Source: Panicum virgatum (lineage: Eukaryota > Streptophyta > Magnoliopsida > Poales > Poaceae). From it: 64,000 nucleotides of DNA. A model generated the notes under the pieces. That model was not told the DNA's origin. It worked only from the letters and a program-made list of their open reading frames with translations, and ran no database searches. Numbering within the stretch: the first letter of the stretch is position 1; every line of letters begins with the position of its first letter. This document shows positions 10,245-19,579 of the stretch, piece by piece. The position numbers and the translations under genes are program-made. The DNA is taken from assembly GCF_016808335.1 (NCBI RefSeq), contig NC_053137.1:3556955-3620954 (forward strand), given 5' to 3'.

Positions 10245-12113
10245 GGTAACAGTTCCTATCTTTCTTTCCACATAATGTCCCTGACATTGTACTTGCTGCC
10301 CTGCTTGAACTGAACCTTCAGTTGACTGTTTGGCAGGGGCTGATAGGCGGTCACTTCTTTCAAAATGGTTTTGGAGTTGTGGCGGTTATTGCTGAAGAAG
10401 TACAATGCAGCATCCATCATTTTTGTAGACTGAATGAATGAAGCTTGCGTGATTGTTATGTGTAGCGATGTATGGAGCTAATGTTTAATTGCTACATTTA
10501 ATACTATATGAATTTAATAATGTAGGCTCCAATAGGTCTCTTTTTGCTTATTTCTGTGGGTCCTGCTGTAGTAGTATCATGGAATGCTCGTTTCTGTTTG
10601 TCAAAACCATTGCAAGAGAGGGCAACGAAACGAAGCTCACCTTCAGGACATGTACTGTGAACTTGATCTTTGCAACGAGTTCCATTTTGCTTGTCTCTGG
10701 CTCCTGTCCTGTAGTGACCTGGAAAGCTTGTATGTTTCTCGAAATCATTGTAAGAGGGCATATTTCCTTGTGTTCCAGATTTTTTTTTCACTTGCTAGCA
10801 TGAAAATTGTGTTCTTCTGATAAAGGCTGACAATGGGGGCCCAGTTGATTCAGCAGGGTCAAACCATATTTAGTACAATGGTGATGAGCTGAATTAACAT
10901 TTGAAATGGTGTGATTATGCCCCAGTCTCATGCCCCAAAAAATGAAAAAAATAAAATAATGCTCCAAGAAAGCTATCCATTTCAGCTCCGAGCCAACGAT
11001 TCAATTTCCTTTTTTTTTTAAAGCAGTACGATGTACAATTTGTCCGTTCCTGAAAATTGCAGAAGGATGCCTCTGGTGCATTATGATCAAACTTCCAAAC
11101 ACAGGAGCAGAACAAAATGGGGGTATACTTATACTTATCTAGCAAAGATGATACGGTTGTTACCTGATGCCGGTGGTTAACTCAGACGCAAGGGACGACT
11201 TGCTACCTGTTCTTCTGTTCCCTTATATTTTCTTCTTCTGCTGCTGCCACCTGGTTATGAAGAAATTTGCAATAATATGTTCCCTGATTGCTACCTGATT
11301 CTGAATTAACTTCGTGCAAAAGCAGAGACATCCAATCCTATCGACATATCTTTGTATCAAATGTTGAGTTCAGTCTGGTCACATGATCGACTACTCTTCA
11401 GTCCCTATCTTTGCATTTGTTTTTCTCTGAAGAACTTTGTTACCTACCTTTGCAGTTACAGAGAAGTTTCAGTTTGTATTAGGCCAAGGCATGGGCAACA
11501 AGGATCATGGACCAACTCATGGGATTGTTACTCCCGTATCTCTCTTTCTGAATAGGGATGTCTACGTAGCAGGAACGCAGCCGAGAGCTTCTGCTCATGA
11601 CCGTCAGTGTTAATTCCTGAACGAACCCTGTCAGAACGGTGCTTATTCAGAGCGCAGCTAAAGCAAACGTCTAGTGCTGATGGCTAGCAATGGCATTGCA
11701 TCAGGATTCAGGAGACGAGCCTTGCCGGCGGGGACCTTATAGCCAATCGCGTTCGCGTGCCTGGAATAGGATGCTTCTCTTCAATCTGCTCGGCTAGACC
11801 TTATAGCCACCATGCACTGCAATGTCGATGTTGCTGATTTTTCAGGCAAACACACGTTTGGTGGGGAATGCTTCATAGACGAAGCAACACTTAATCGCTA
11901 ACGATATATCGGATGCTGCATCCCGCTACCACACTTGAGACTGACGTGGTGCAGCTGCAGCTGCAGCTGAGATAGGTGAACATCCAACATCCTAGGTATT
12001 TTACACCTGTATATCTAGATTCAGACTCTGAATGGTGTCTAGTTCTGCAACTAGCAGTAGAATGGTCGTTTACTGATCAATGATGACAACGAGGCACAGC
12101 TGATCTTGAGGCT
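10245..12113. other. RPL5 3' region and intergenic sequence
   Basis: The first few hundred bases are presumably RPL5 3' UTR; tttggcag near 10330 could be a 3'-UTR splice acceptor. The remainder is moderately AT-rich. ORFs here are short, lack family motifs and overlap on both strands. No RNA gene or transposon ends recognised. Confidence 0.4.
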
Positions 12114-12297
12114 GAAAGCGTAATGGTTCTTGTAAGCGATGGTGTAATCAAGCATCGGCGCCTTAGATGGAAGTAAGTGTATTGATCTAGATGATGATAA
12201 ATGACGAAAGCGTAATGGTTCTTGTAAGCGATGGTGTAATCAAGCATCGGCGACTTAGATGGAAGTAAGTGTATTGATCTAGATGATGATAAATGAC
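12114..12297. repeat. Tandem duplication, 92 bp x 2
   Basis: Units 12114-12205 and 12206-12297 begin gaaagcgtaatggttc and are almost identical (for example gcgcc versus gcgac in the same position), so the duplication is recent. No coding content. Confidence 0.85.
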
Positions 12298-12513
12298 GAC
12301 AGATGTTCTTTCTGTCAACAAAATCGTATCATGGCATGCCAATTGACCAAGATTGAGTTTCAGAACGGCATATGCTACAGGAAGAGAGATCAATGCTGCA
12401 CAAGATTGGCAGCTGAGCCGAGCCAAGCTAACCATCATGTACCTTCGCTGAAATTTTTGAATTCTACGTGTAGGTAGGATTTAACATGCCACTGTAGGTC
12501 TGTACTCTGTGTG

Positions 12514-12674
12514 TAGAGGTGCAAATGGGTGCCCCTTAGGGTGTCCATTGCCCCTCTTTAGCTCAAAACTAATAGTTTCTCAAAATGAACTCCTATTTTG
12601 AAAAACTACTAGGACAAACTTTTGAACTAAAGAGGGGCAGTGGATACTCTTACGGGCACCTATTTGCAGCCCCA
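12514..12674. mobile_element. hAT-type MITE (161 bp hairpin)
   Basis: The two halves are inverted copies: gtgcaaatgggtgcc near the left end pairs with ggcacctatttgcag on the right, and the inner cccctctttag pairs with ctaaagagggg. The ends start tagagg / tggggc. Flanks tctgtgtg (12506-12513) and tctgtgga (12675-12682) form an imperfect 8-bp target duplication, which fits the hAT superfamily. Superfamily is inferred from duplication length and ends. Confidence 0.7.
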
Positions 12675-12682
12675 TCTGTGGA

Positions 12683-13595
12683 ATAGGATTTTACTTGCAC
12701 ATTCTGAAGAAACTTGCAAAGACAGTAAAAGAGCTGTTCTCCTGTCCCTTCAGTCGCACAGGGCCTGTTTGCAGTTTCTGAATCTCGTTAGGTACTTGAT
12801 TTCTATGGCAACTTAGTGGATCTTAGAAATATGGAAGCATATCAGGTGCAAACCAACCTCTCCGTGCAAACTATGCAAACTTCAATCTGAAACTGTACTT
12901 TCTATTGCTTTGTTGACTACTCAAGTAAAAACACCATGAAAAAGATACAGGCAACTTTAAGCGAATGTGCAGGCCCATGTAGTTTTGGTGAAGCTACGTG
13001 GTGAAGCAGAATAATGCAATGCCTGCACAAAATAAGCTTCCATGCATCTCTGAATTTTGTTTTCCAGTCATAATCATAGTTTAATGACGTAAATTTAGCT
13101 TCCTAACAAACATGAAAGCCTTGGATGAATCAGACCGGAATGAGTCATCATCTTCTAGGAAAAATAGACATGGGTCTCCAATACATGTGACCAAAACAGC
13201 TTCTTCTTCTCCATACTCATCATAAACTTACTTAAATATTTTCTCCTCAATTATTGCATGTATATATAAGATGAAATGTTTTAGCTAACCAAATGGAAAA
13301 AAAATTACATGCAGGACAAAATTCAGAAAGTATGCGATGCATGACACCGTCACACTGTCACATACACCACACAACATGCATGTTCCTAATAAGGTAATTA
13401 AGAGGTCATTCTCGTATCCTTGTAATAATAAGAACATGCCAAAATTCGATACCTAAGGTTCCAATTCAAAGTTAAGAAATCTCAATTTTCAAAGCCGTGG
13501 GAGACTAGGGACACCCATTTTCAGGCGGCAAAACTTAGGAAGCTTTTAGTCTATTTATTTTAATTTATTAGCAATTGGATGTTAAATTGGATGGC
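12683..13595. other. Intergenic, nothing recognised
   Basis: AT-rich sequence between the hAT MITE and the CACTA derivative. No ORF longer than about 60 codons, no inverted repeat pair and no tRNA-like fold noticed. Confidence 0.4.
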
Positions 13596-13598
13596 TGC

Positions 13599-14311
13599 CA
13601 CTACTAAAAAATGATTTGTAGCAACCTCTCGATTTCTTTTTAAAGGCGGATCAAAATTTCATCCATTGCTACAAATTGAGCAAAATTACTGTAGCAACCG
13701 ACCCAACCCTAAAAATATATTTTTATGGGTGGGTGAGGGGATAACCCGCCCCCTAAAAAGTTTGAACAACGGGTAAAATTAAAAAATTTCAATGGTGCGA
13801 CAGGCATTAGCAGTCTCTCGTTCTATCTCCTTATTAGAATCTCTCTCCTACCTTATCTTCTCGTTCTACCTTATCTCTTCCCGTGGGTAGGAGCGTCGGC
13901 TCCCCACGGACCTCCTGTGGCCGGCAGGAGCGGTGTGGCGGACGTGGTGACTGGCGGCCCACGGGGCTTCCCGCGTCTGCTCTGGCCGCCGCACCGGCCG
14001 GCTCCCCACGAACGAGAGAGGCGTGCAACCGGCGCAAGAGCTGGGGTCAATTTTTTATTTTTTAATCGATTTGTAGGGGCCCCTGAAGATCCATCTCTAG
14101 GGGTGGGTCGTCCCGTTGTCCGCCCCTACATATCGGTTTCCAAGGGCGGGTGAGAGGGCGACCCGCCTCTGAAAATGCATTTTCAGAGACGAGTAACGTA
14201 TCCACACCCCTGCAAACAATTATTTTTAGCTGCGGAAAGTAGAGACGAGTGCATCATCCACCTCTAAAAATATCTTTTTACCCGCCCTTACAAACCATTC
14301 ATGTAGTAGTG
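13599..14311. mobile_element. Non-autonomous CACTA element (713 bp)
   Basis: Starts CACTACTAAAAAATG and ends CATGTAGTAGTG, flanked by the 3-bp duplication tgc (13596-13598, 14312-14314). Inside are subterminal motifs of the gggtgggt / acccgcc type in both orientations and a GC-rich centre. No transposase, so it must depend on an autonomous CACTA element. ORFs in the GC-rich centre (13834-14153) overlap on both strands and look incidental. Confidence 0.85.
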
Positions 14312-14314
14312 TGC

Positions 14315-14709
14315 TGTACGTCTTTATGGAATTCTCAAATGCCATATGCCACATATACGACTGAAATTAATCTTGTCATGCATGGTGAGGCCTGAACAAT
14401 AATGTTTTTTTCCCTTCTCCATGCAACAAATTTTCTTCCAAATTAGAACATTTTGTCTGACTGCTAGGCTGTCTCTGCACCATATCAATATGACTATTAT
14501 TCATGTCAGTTTTAGTATTTTTCACATGGTTATTTTCATCACAAAAGGACAATTTTTTTTTGCAAAAGCATCAACATTTCTATTTCTATAAAAATAACAT
14601 CCCATGACTATGATTGTTTTACAGAAGAACAGAAAACATCATAATCAAAGTTTGTGGCCGTGCGTGCAATTCTCTAGAAGAAAAGAATGTCCTGCATCTC
14701 TACTGCTTT
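14315..14709. other. 3' flank of the MATH-BTB gene
   Basis: AT-rich spacer between the CACTA derivative and the stop codon of the minus-strand MATH-BTB gene. Presumed 3' UTR in part; no other feature seen. Confidence 0.4.
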
Positions 14710-16044
14710 TTAAGAATAGCAAATTAACACCAAAAGGAGCATCTGGAAACAGAAAATAAAAAAGCAAGCTTTGATGAGACGCATGCTCCTCGCCATCCTT
14801 GTGTCCAAAATCTCCATAATCACATCCTTCACCGAAGAGGGGCTGCTTCTTGCCAGATTCTCAATGTCGTTAGTCGCCATGATCGCCCACACGTTCGCTC
14901 TAGAACCGATGAACCCTAGGCACATCTTCTTAAGCTTGCAGCACTGGTACTGCTCCGCCATTGCCAGCATCAGCAGGACCGTGCTCACGCCGACATGGCT
15001 GCACAGCTTGTCCTCCGTCAGAGACTTGAGATCCTTCAGGTTGTACCGGCCGGCGGCGACGAGGAGATCCTCGGCGAGCACGGCTCCTTCTTTCAGCGAG
15101 TTCATGGTCATCTCCGGCAGCGAGTCGGTGTACATGAAATGCAGGAGGGCCTCGAAAGACTCCGGGTGCATGTCGCTGATGCGCACGAAGCTGGTGCCCT
15201 TCTCCTTCGCCTGGCCGAAGAATTCGTCCTTGAAAACCGACGACCGGGCGGCGAGCACGGCCTTGTGCGCGGCGAAGATCTTGCCGCCGATGACCTCGAA
15301 CTCCACGTCGGCCCCTTCCTTCGTCGCCAGGAGGCGGCCTAGATCTGCGGGCAGCCCGGACAGCGGCGCCCTGCCCCCAGGACGGGCGGTTCCGGTTCCG
15401 ACGGCGGCGGCTGTTTCCTCGGCCCATCGACGGGTGGTTGTGGTTCCGGCCGGCCGGACTGGTGGCGGCGGCGGCGCCGCTCTCCCGACAGATGGCGCCG
15501 GCGAGGCAGATGACGGCGGCGGCGGTGCTGGCGTCCCGACGGATGGATTCAGCGGGGCAGGCGGCGGCGGCGGCGGCGCATTCTCGCCGGATGGACTCGG
15601 GTGGCTAGAGAGCGTGATGACGACACCTCGGAGGCAGGCTCTGGGCTCTGGCTGGCTGCCCGCCGGAAAGACGGTGAGGTCGCACCGGATCTCGAAGCGA
15701 TCGCACTTTAAAATGTCCACGAAGTGCTCGCGCGAGACGAAGCGCTCGTAGCCGCACGCGTCCCCCTTCCGGCGGAAGGCGGCGGCGACCTTGCCGTACC
15801 TGAGAAGCCGCCGCGCCCCGCCCACGTCGCGCATCATCAAACTGAACATCACGTGGACGTCCTCCCCGGCGCCGGCGCCGGCGGCTCTGCCTCCTTCATC
15901 TTCGTCGTCCATGAGGAGGTAGACGGACATGAACCCGGTGGCGCCGTAGAGCCTCCCGTCGACGCCGACATGGCAGATCGAGCGCAAAGAGACGACTAGG
16001 GCCGGCGGCGATGGAAACGATATGAGTTCACGAGATACACGCAC
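14710..16044 (-). CDS. MATH-BTB (BPM-type) protein, 5'-truncated
   Basis: Member of the grass-expanded MATH-BTB family, substrate adaptors of CUL3 ubiquitin ligases. The open frame (444 codons, single exon) encodes the C-terminal half of a MATH domain (MSVYLLMDDEDE ... YERFVSREHF ... RFEIRCDLTVF), a Pro/Ala-rich linker, then a full BTB domain (GLPADLGRLLATKEGADVEF, FAAHKAVLAARSSVFK, FEALLHFMYTDSLPEM) and a BACK-like tail (VWAIMATNDIENL). The N-terminal half of MATH is missing, the upstream frame is closed by a TAA near 16063, and no ATG opens it; the first in-frame ATG lies inside MATH. The C terminus ends in an unusual hydrophobic run. Probably a truncated gene or pseudogene. The BTB part could still be expressed. 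Confidence 0.75.
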   Translation of the reverse strand: MRVSRELISFPSPPALVVSLRSICHVGVDGRLYGATGFMSVYLLMDDEDEGGRAAGAGAGEDVHVMFSLMMRDVGGARRLLRYGKVAAAFRRKGDACGYERFVSREHFVDILKCDRFEIRCDLTVFPAGSQPEPRACLRGVVITLSSHPSPSGENAPPPPPPAPLNPSVGTPAPPPPSSASPAPSVGRAAPPPPPVRPAGTTTTRRWAEETAAAVGTGTARPGGRAPLSGLPADLGRLLATKEGADVEFEVIGGKIFAAHKAVLAARSSVFKDEFFGQAKEKGTSFVRISDMHPESFEALLHFMYTDSLPEMTMNSLKEGAVLAEDLLVAAGRYNLKDLKSLTEDKLCSHVGVSTVLLMLAMAEQYQCCKLKKMCLGFIGSRANVWAIMATNDIENLARSSPSSVKDVIMEILDTRMARSMRLIKACFFIFCFQMLLLVLICYS

Positions 16045-16258
16045 GCGAGGATTTTATCGCGCATGATCGGTGCCCATCGCATCGCCTACCGATTTCTGTT
16101 TTTTGGGGGATAAAGATCCAAGCGTCCATTTCGGTTTCCGCGCAATATTTATTATATAATTATATACATATATGAGCTTGTTTTCTTAATGGTATAAGTA
16201 AGGCTGTATAATTACGTACGTGGTCTAGCTCAAAAAAAAATTACGTACGTGTAGGCCA

Positions 16259-16316
16259 TGTCGTAGTCGTATAGTACTTATAGAGGTGTCGTAGTCGTAT
16301 AGTACTTATAGAGGTG
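16259..16316. repeat. Tandem duplication, 29 bp x 2
   Basis: The unit tgtcgtagtcgtatagtact plus nine further bases occurs twice in a row. It lies in the interval between the two MATH family genes. Confidence 0.8.
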
Positions 16317-16372
16317 GTAAAGGACTAAAAATTTAATCTAGAAAATCTAAGGTTCGATTTAAAAAGAATCGG

Positions 16373-16577
16373 GTACTACTACAAAAAAAAGTTTTTAGAG
16401 ACGGGTAAAAAAGGAATTTTTAGGAGTGGACGCGAGATCTAGTATTTGATGCTACAAATGCTATTTTAGGGGTAGGTCAAAAGTTATAGTAATCTCGCTC
16501 CATTTGCAGGAACTGATTACTTTTTAATCCATTCTAAAAGAAACGGGATGTTGCTGTAAATTATTTTTTAGTAGTGG
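16373..16577. mobile_element. CACTA-like MITE, degraded
   Basis: The right end ttttttagtagtg and left end tactactacaaaaaaaa match the tips of the CACTA derivative at 13599-14311, as do internal agagacgggt and gtaggtc motifs. The left tip has mutated from CACTACTA and no clean target duplication remains. Confidence 0.55.
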
Positions 16578-16754
16578 GACTCTTATTTTATATAATTTTA
16601 AACTAAAAATATGTAGAAACGAAGTTGGATTGCGACGAGTACTAGAATCATGATCCATTATCACCTCTAATACTACTCGTACTTGCACATTATGCATCCT
16701 TAACAGTTAGTAACAAACAAGGAAAGAGTTTCCACCGACGGCGACGATTCGGCG

Positions 16755-17452
16755 ATGTCCCCGTTGTACGCGCCCTTAGCTGCCGGCGCCGAGGACGACG
16801 ACGACCCGATGAGCACGACGTCGCTTCCGGAGGAGGTGACCGTGTCCACCGTCGGCGCGAGGGCGGTCGGCACCGGGCACCACTTGCTCAAGGTGGAGGG
16901 CTACTCGCGGCTCAAGCGCACGCGCGGCGGCAACGGCAGCCACCTCCAGTCCGGCGAGTTCAGGGCAGGCGGCCAACCGGCCACGCATGGCGGATCCTCT
17001 GCTACCTCGACGGCGCGCGCAAGGAGGACGCCGGCTTCGTCTCGCTGTACCTGTCCCTCGCTAACCCCGGCAGCGCCGCCGTCCACGCCGAGGTCGAGTT
17101 CGAGCTGGTCGACCAATGGCCGGGCACGCCGCTGGCGCGGTGGTGCAGGCACCGCAAGCGCTCGCCGGCTTACCCCTTCCAGGCGGGCCAGTCCTGGGGC
17201 TTCCCCAAGTTCATCGGCGCCGCCGCCCTCGAAGGCGGCGGCGGCTCCAGGTTCCTCCGGGGCGACTGCTTCGCCGTCCGGTGCAAGGTTACCGTCGTCG
17301 AGGAGCGGGGCGCGGCGGCGGCGGAGGACATGGAGAGGATGGGGGTGGTCTGCCTGTGCAAGGACGCCTCGTGCAACAAGCTCCACCGCGCGAGGCCGCC
17401 CGAGACCTTCAAGCAGGCGTTTGCTAGCTTCTGTCTTTACATCTGTGGATAA
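16755..17452 (+). pseudogene. MATH-domain gene (MATH-BTB family), frameshifted and lacking BTB
   Basis: Encodes a MATH domain of the grass MATH-BTB family but no BTB. The first frame from ATG 16755 reads through GTGHHLLKVEGYSRLK to about 16977. From the tgg at 16988 the domain continues in another frame: WRILCYLDGARKED, VSLYLSLANP, EVEFELVDQW, AYPFQAGQSWGFPKFI, FAVRCKVTVV, ending TAA 17450-17452. A one-base shift between 16965 and 16988 breaks it. In an intact family member the BTB region would follow. Head-to-head with the truncated MATH-BTB gene at 14710-16044. The intact order of MATH motifs across the shift suggests recent inactivation or an assembly error. Confidence 0.75.
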
Positions 17453-17516
17453 GCTTATTAAGCTGTACTAGTAGTAGTGCGTTTCTCATAATTTATATAA
17501 TCTCCCTTGCTTTGTA

Positions 17517-17608
17517 CACTACCGGAAACCTGCAAAGCCTTTGCCGTGTGGATTTTGTCATTTGCCGTGTGCATTGGACGCACGGCAAACGTGCCGCCTC
17601 CCGTAGTG
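17517..17608. mobile_element. CACTA MITE (92 bp)
   Basis: CACTACCGGAAACC at the left end pairs with cctcccgtagtg at the right, flanked by a perfect 3-bp duplication gta (17514-17516, 17609-17611). The interior carries tttgccgtgtg in direct orientation and cacggcaaa inverted, typical of small CACTA derivatives in grasses. Confidence 0.85.
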
Positions 17609-17611
17609 GTA

Positions 17612-18270
17612 ATTAATAATTCGTACGTATTCACAGAAAACTTCGTTCACCATCTCTGAAATTTCTTATAACTACGCACTAGTATTATGTTTTTTACAAC
17701 AAGATCTTAAAAGTAAACGTGTTTGGATTATCTTCTATCTAAATATTTTTTTAATTGAGCGGAACAAATATCTCAAGTTCATAGTAAAAATTATTCTAGG
17801 CTCAAAAAAATTACTGACGTTTAGAACAAATGCTTCATGATCAAATAAAAAACATTCTAGCTTCACAAGAAAGTTTTCCAAAATTTAGGTTTTTTTTTAT
17901 AAAAACTATCCATGACGGATCTTATTTTGTTGCATGTGTAATACACATATAAAATGATCTACACACTTCAATTTTGGTTGACATTTGTAGGGGCATAAAG
18001 TGCAAAATAAGAAATCACTAATAGTAGATTATTTTGCCATACCTTATTTTATATGAGAGAAAGAAGTGGATTTATTTCACTTATTACTTCCGGTGTCCTA
18101 TATGAGTTAATTATAAGTTTGTTCTAGGCAGTGTTTTTTAAGTTGTCCGATTAATTGCGATCAGTAATAATTAGTCAGACTTATCGGCCTGCCATCACCG
18201 ATCATATCCACCGAGACGATTATCTCGACGAGATGTCTGGTCATTCGATTAATCATTGACTAATCATGAC
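17612..18270. other. AT-rich intergenic, nothing recognised
   Basis: Downstream of the MATH pseudogene. Only short, low-complexity frames; no transposon ends found. Confidence 0.4.
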
Positions 18271-18272
18271 TA

Positions 18273-18529
18273 CTCCCTCCTTCCCTGTTTATAAGGCATG
18301 GTGGAACATGACACGGTCTTCTAAACAACACTTTGACCATTTATTTATCATATATTATATCACTTTTGATTATAAATTTATAATTATTGTAAAATATATT
18401 TGATTATGAATCCAATCATATGAAATTTGCATTATAAAAATAAAAATTTAATAGTCAAATTATTGGTCAAAGATGACAAGGTTTGAATCTTGATATACGT
18501 GTATGCCTTATAAACAGGGAAGGAGGGAG
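18273..18529. mobile_element. Stowaway (Tc1/Mariner) MITE, 257 bp
   Basis: The inverted ends CTCCCTCCTTCCCTGTTTAT and its complement (about 28 bp, near-perfect) are flanked by TA on both sides (18271-18272, 18530-18531). The CTCCCTCC tip is diagnostic for Stowaway elements. AT-rich interior with partial internal pairing. Confidence 0.92.
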
Positions 18530-18649
18530 TAGTTTGCAGCAAGATCTGGATAACTTTTGGGCCATTCGATTAATTTTTTGGTACGAGTCTCACTCATGCT
18601 ACGAGGTCCGTGTTGGTGTGTGCTTATATGCTTAGCTCCTAGATGATTC

Positions 18650-18966
18650 TTTTTTTTTTGCGAATTGGCTTGTAGTCCAATGGTAGGACGGTTCGGTGGG
18701 ACGCTACCCATTAGGGTTCAAATCCTGGTGCTCGCATCTTTTTTTTGGGATTTTCCTAGGATTTACCGGTGTTACACGTTAAGTGGTAAGCGACGTTCCC
18801 GTCGACGACGAGGCGCCAGTGGTGACTTCGGGAATCTTCAGATCTGCCGGTGCTCAGTCCTTCGGAGGTGCTCATAGGGGTAGGGTTTGCGTACGTGTAT
18901 TCATAGGGTGTGAGTGTGCGTGCGTGTTGTGGACGTCTTCGTTGTACTGTGTGATTCTAAAAAAAA
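18650..18966 (+). mobile_element. tRNA-derived SINE of grasses
   Basis: The 5' head has a pol III A-box-like stretch (tagtccaatggtagga) and a B box (gggttcaaatcctgg). The body (ttcgggaatcttcagatctg, then ggaggtgctcataggggta and GT-rich repeats) is a familiar grass SINE body, followed by an A-run. A perfect 9-bp duplication, agatgattc, flanks it (18641-18649 and 18967-18975), as expected from LINE-driven insertion. Not a functional tRNA gene. Confidence 0.85.
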
Positions 18967-18975
18967 AGATGATTC

Positions 18976-19579
18976 AATTTTTTATTCTACATGATATTGA
19001 ATTAACTTGCTAGTTGCTATAGAATCATAAATTACTAAGTTAGCACCATCTAACCATCAACATTATTCAATCTTTTTGTTAAATAATATAATTATATAGT
19101 ATATTGATTCTAGAATATATAGGATTCTAGAATATACAGGACGATAAAACTACAATTAGGATCGATTAGACTCGACTAATTGGATGATCGACGGCAAATC
19201 ATCTTAATAGTACATTTACTTATTGGTACCCTTATGACTAGACAAGATTTTGCGATTTGAAAATATTGGTTCTATGTTGAACTATTCTAACCAAGTTTAT
19301 AGAAAAAATATGAGAAGTTGTAGGATAATAGTTGGGAAACCTCAGTGAAGTTGAAAAAAAGATAAGAGAAGGAAGGAAAACAATTGAGTAAAGACAGATC
19401 TCCTTAAAATATCTATGTGTTCCTAGATATGCCAACACCAATTTTTTTCATAGTCTGTTTGAAATGTTAAAACTTTCGCTGGCAATAATTCATTTTTGGG
19501 AAATATCGTTCCCGCGGGTCGGCCAAGTGGATAGAGCTCCGCCTTCCACTCCTGAGTCCTGACTCCACTGTCCACTCCA
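18976..19579. other. Upstream region of the mTERF4-like gene
   Basis: AT-rich sequence, then a short GC-rich 5' leader just before the ATG at 19580. No clear TATA element chosen and no transposon recognised. Confidence 0.4.

Noticed and set aside
10489..10820. Overlapping ORFs downstream of RPL5
   Set aside because: Both strands open by chance in short stretches; no motifs, probably RPL5 3' region and spacer.
14771..15751. 326-codon plus-strand ORF
   Set aside because: Antisense shadow of the MATH-BTB coding sequence.
18662..18740. Possible tRNA gene
   Set aside because: A and B boxes are present but the cloverleaf is poor, and the sequence continues into a SINE body with a poly(A) and target duplication.
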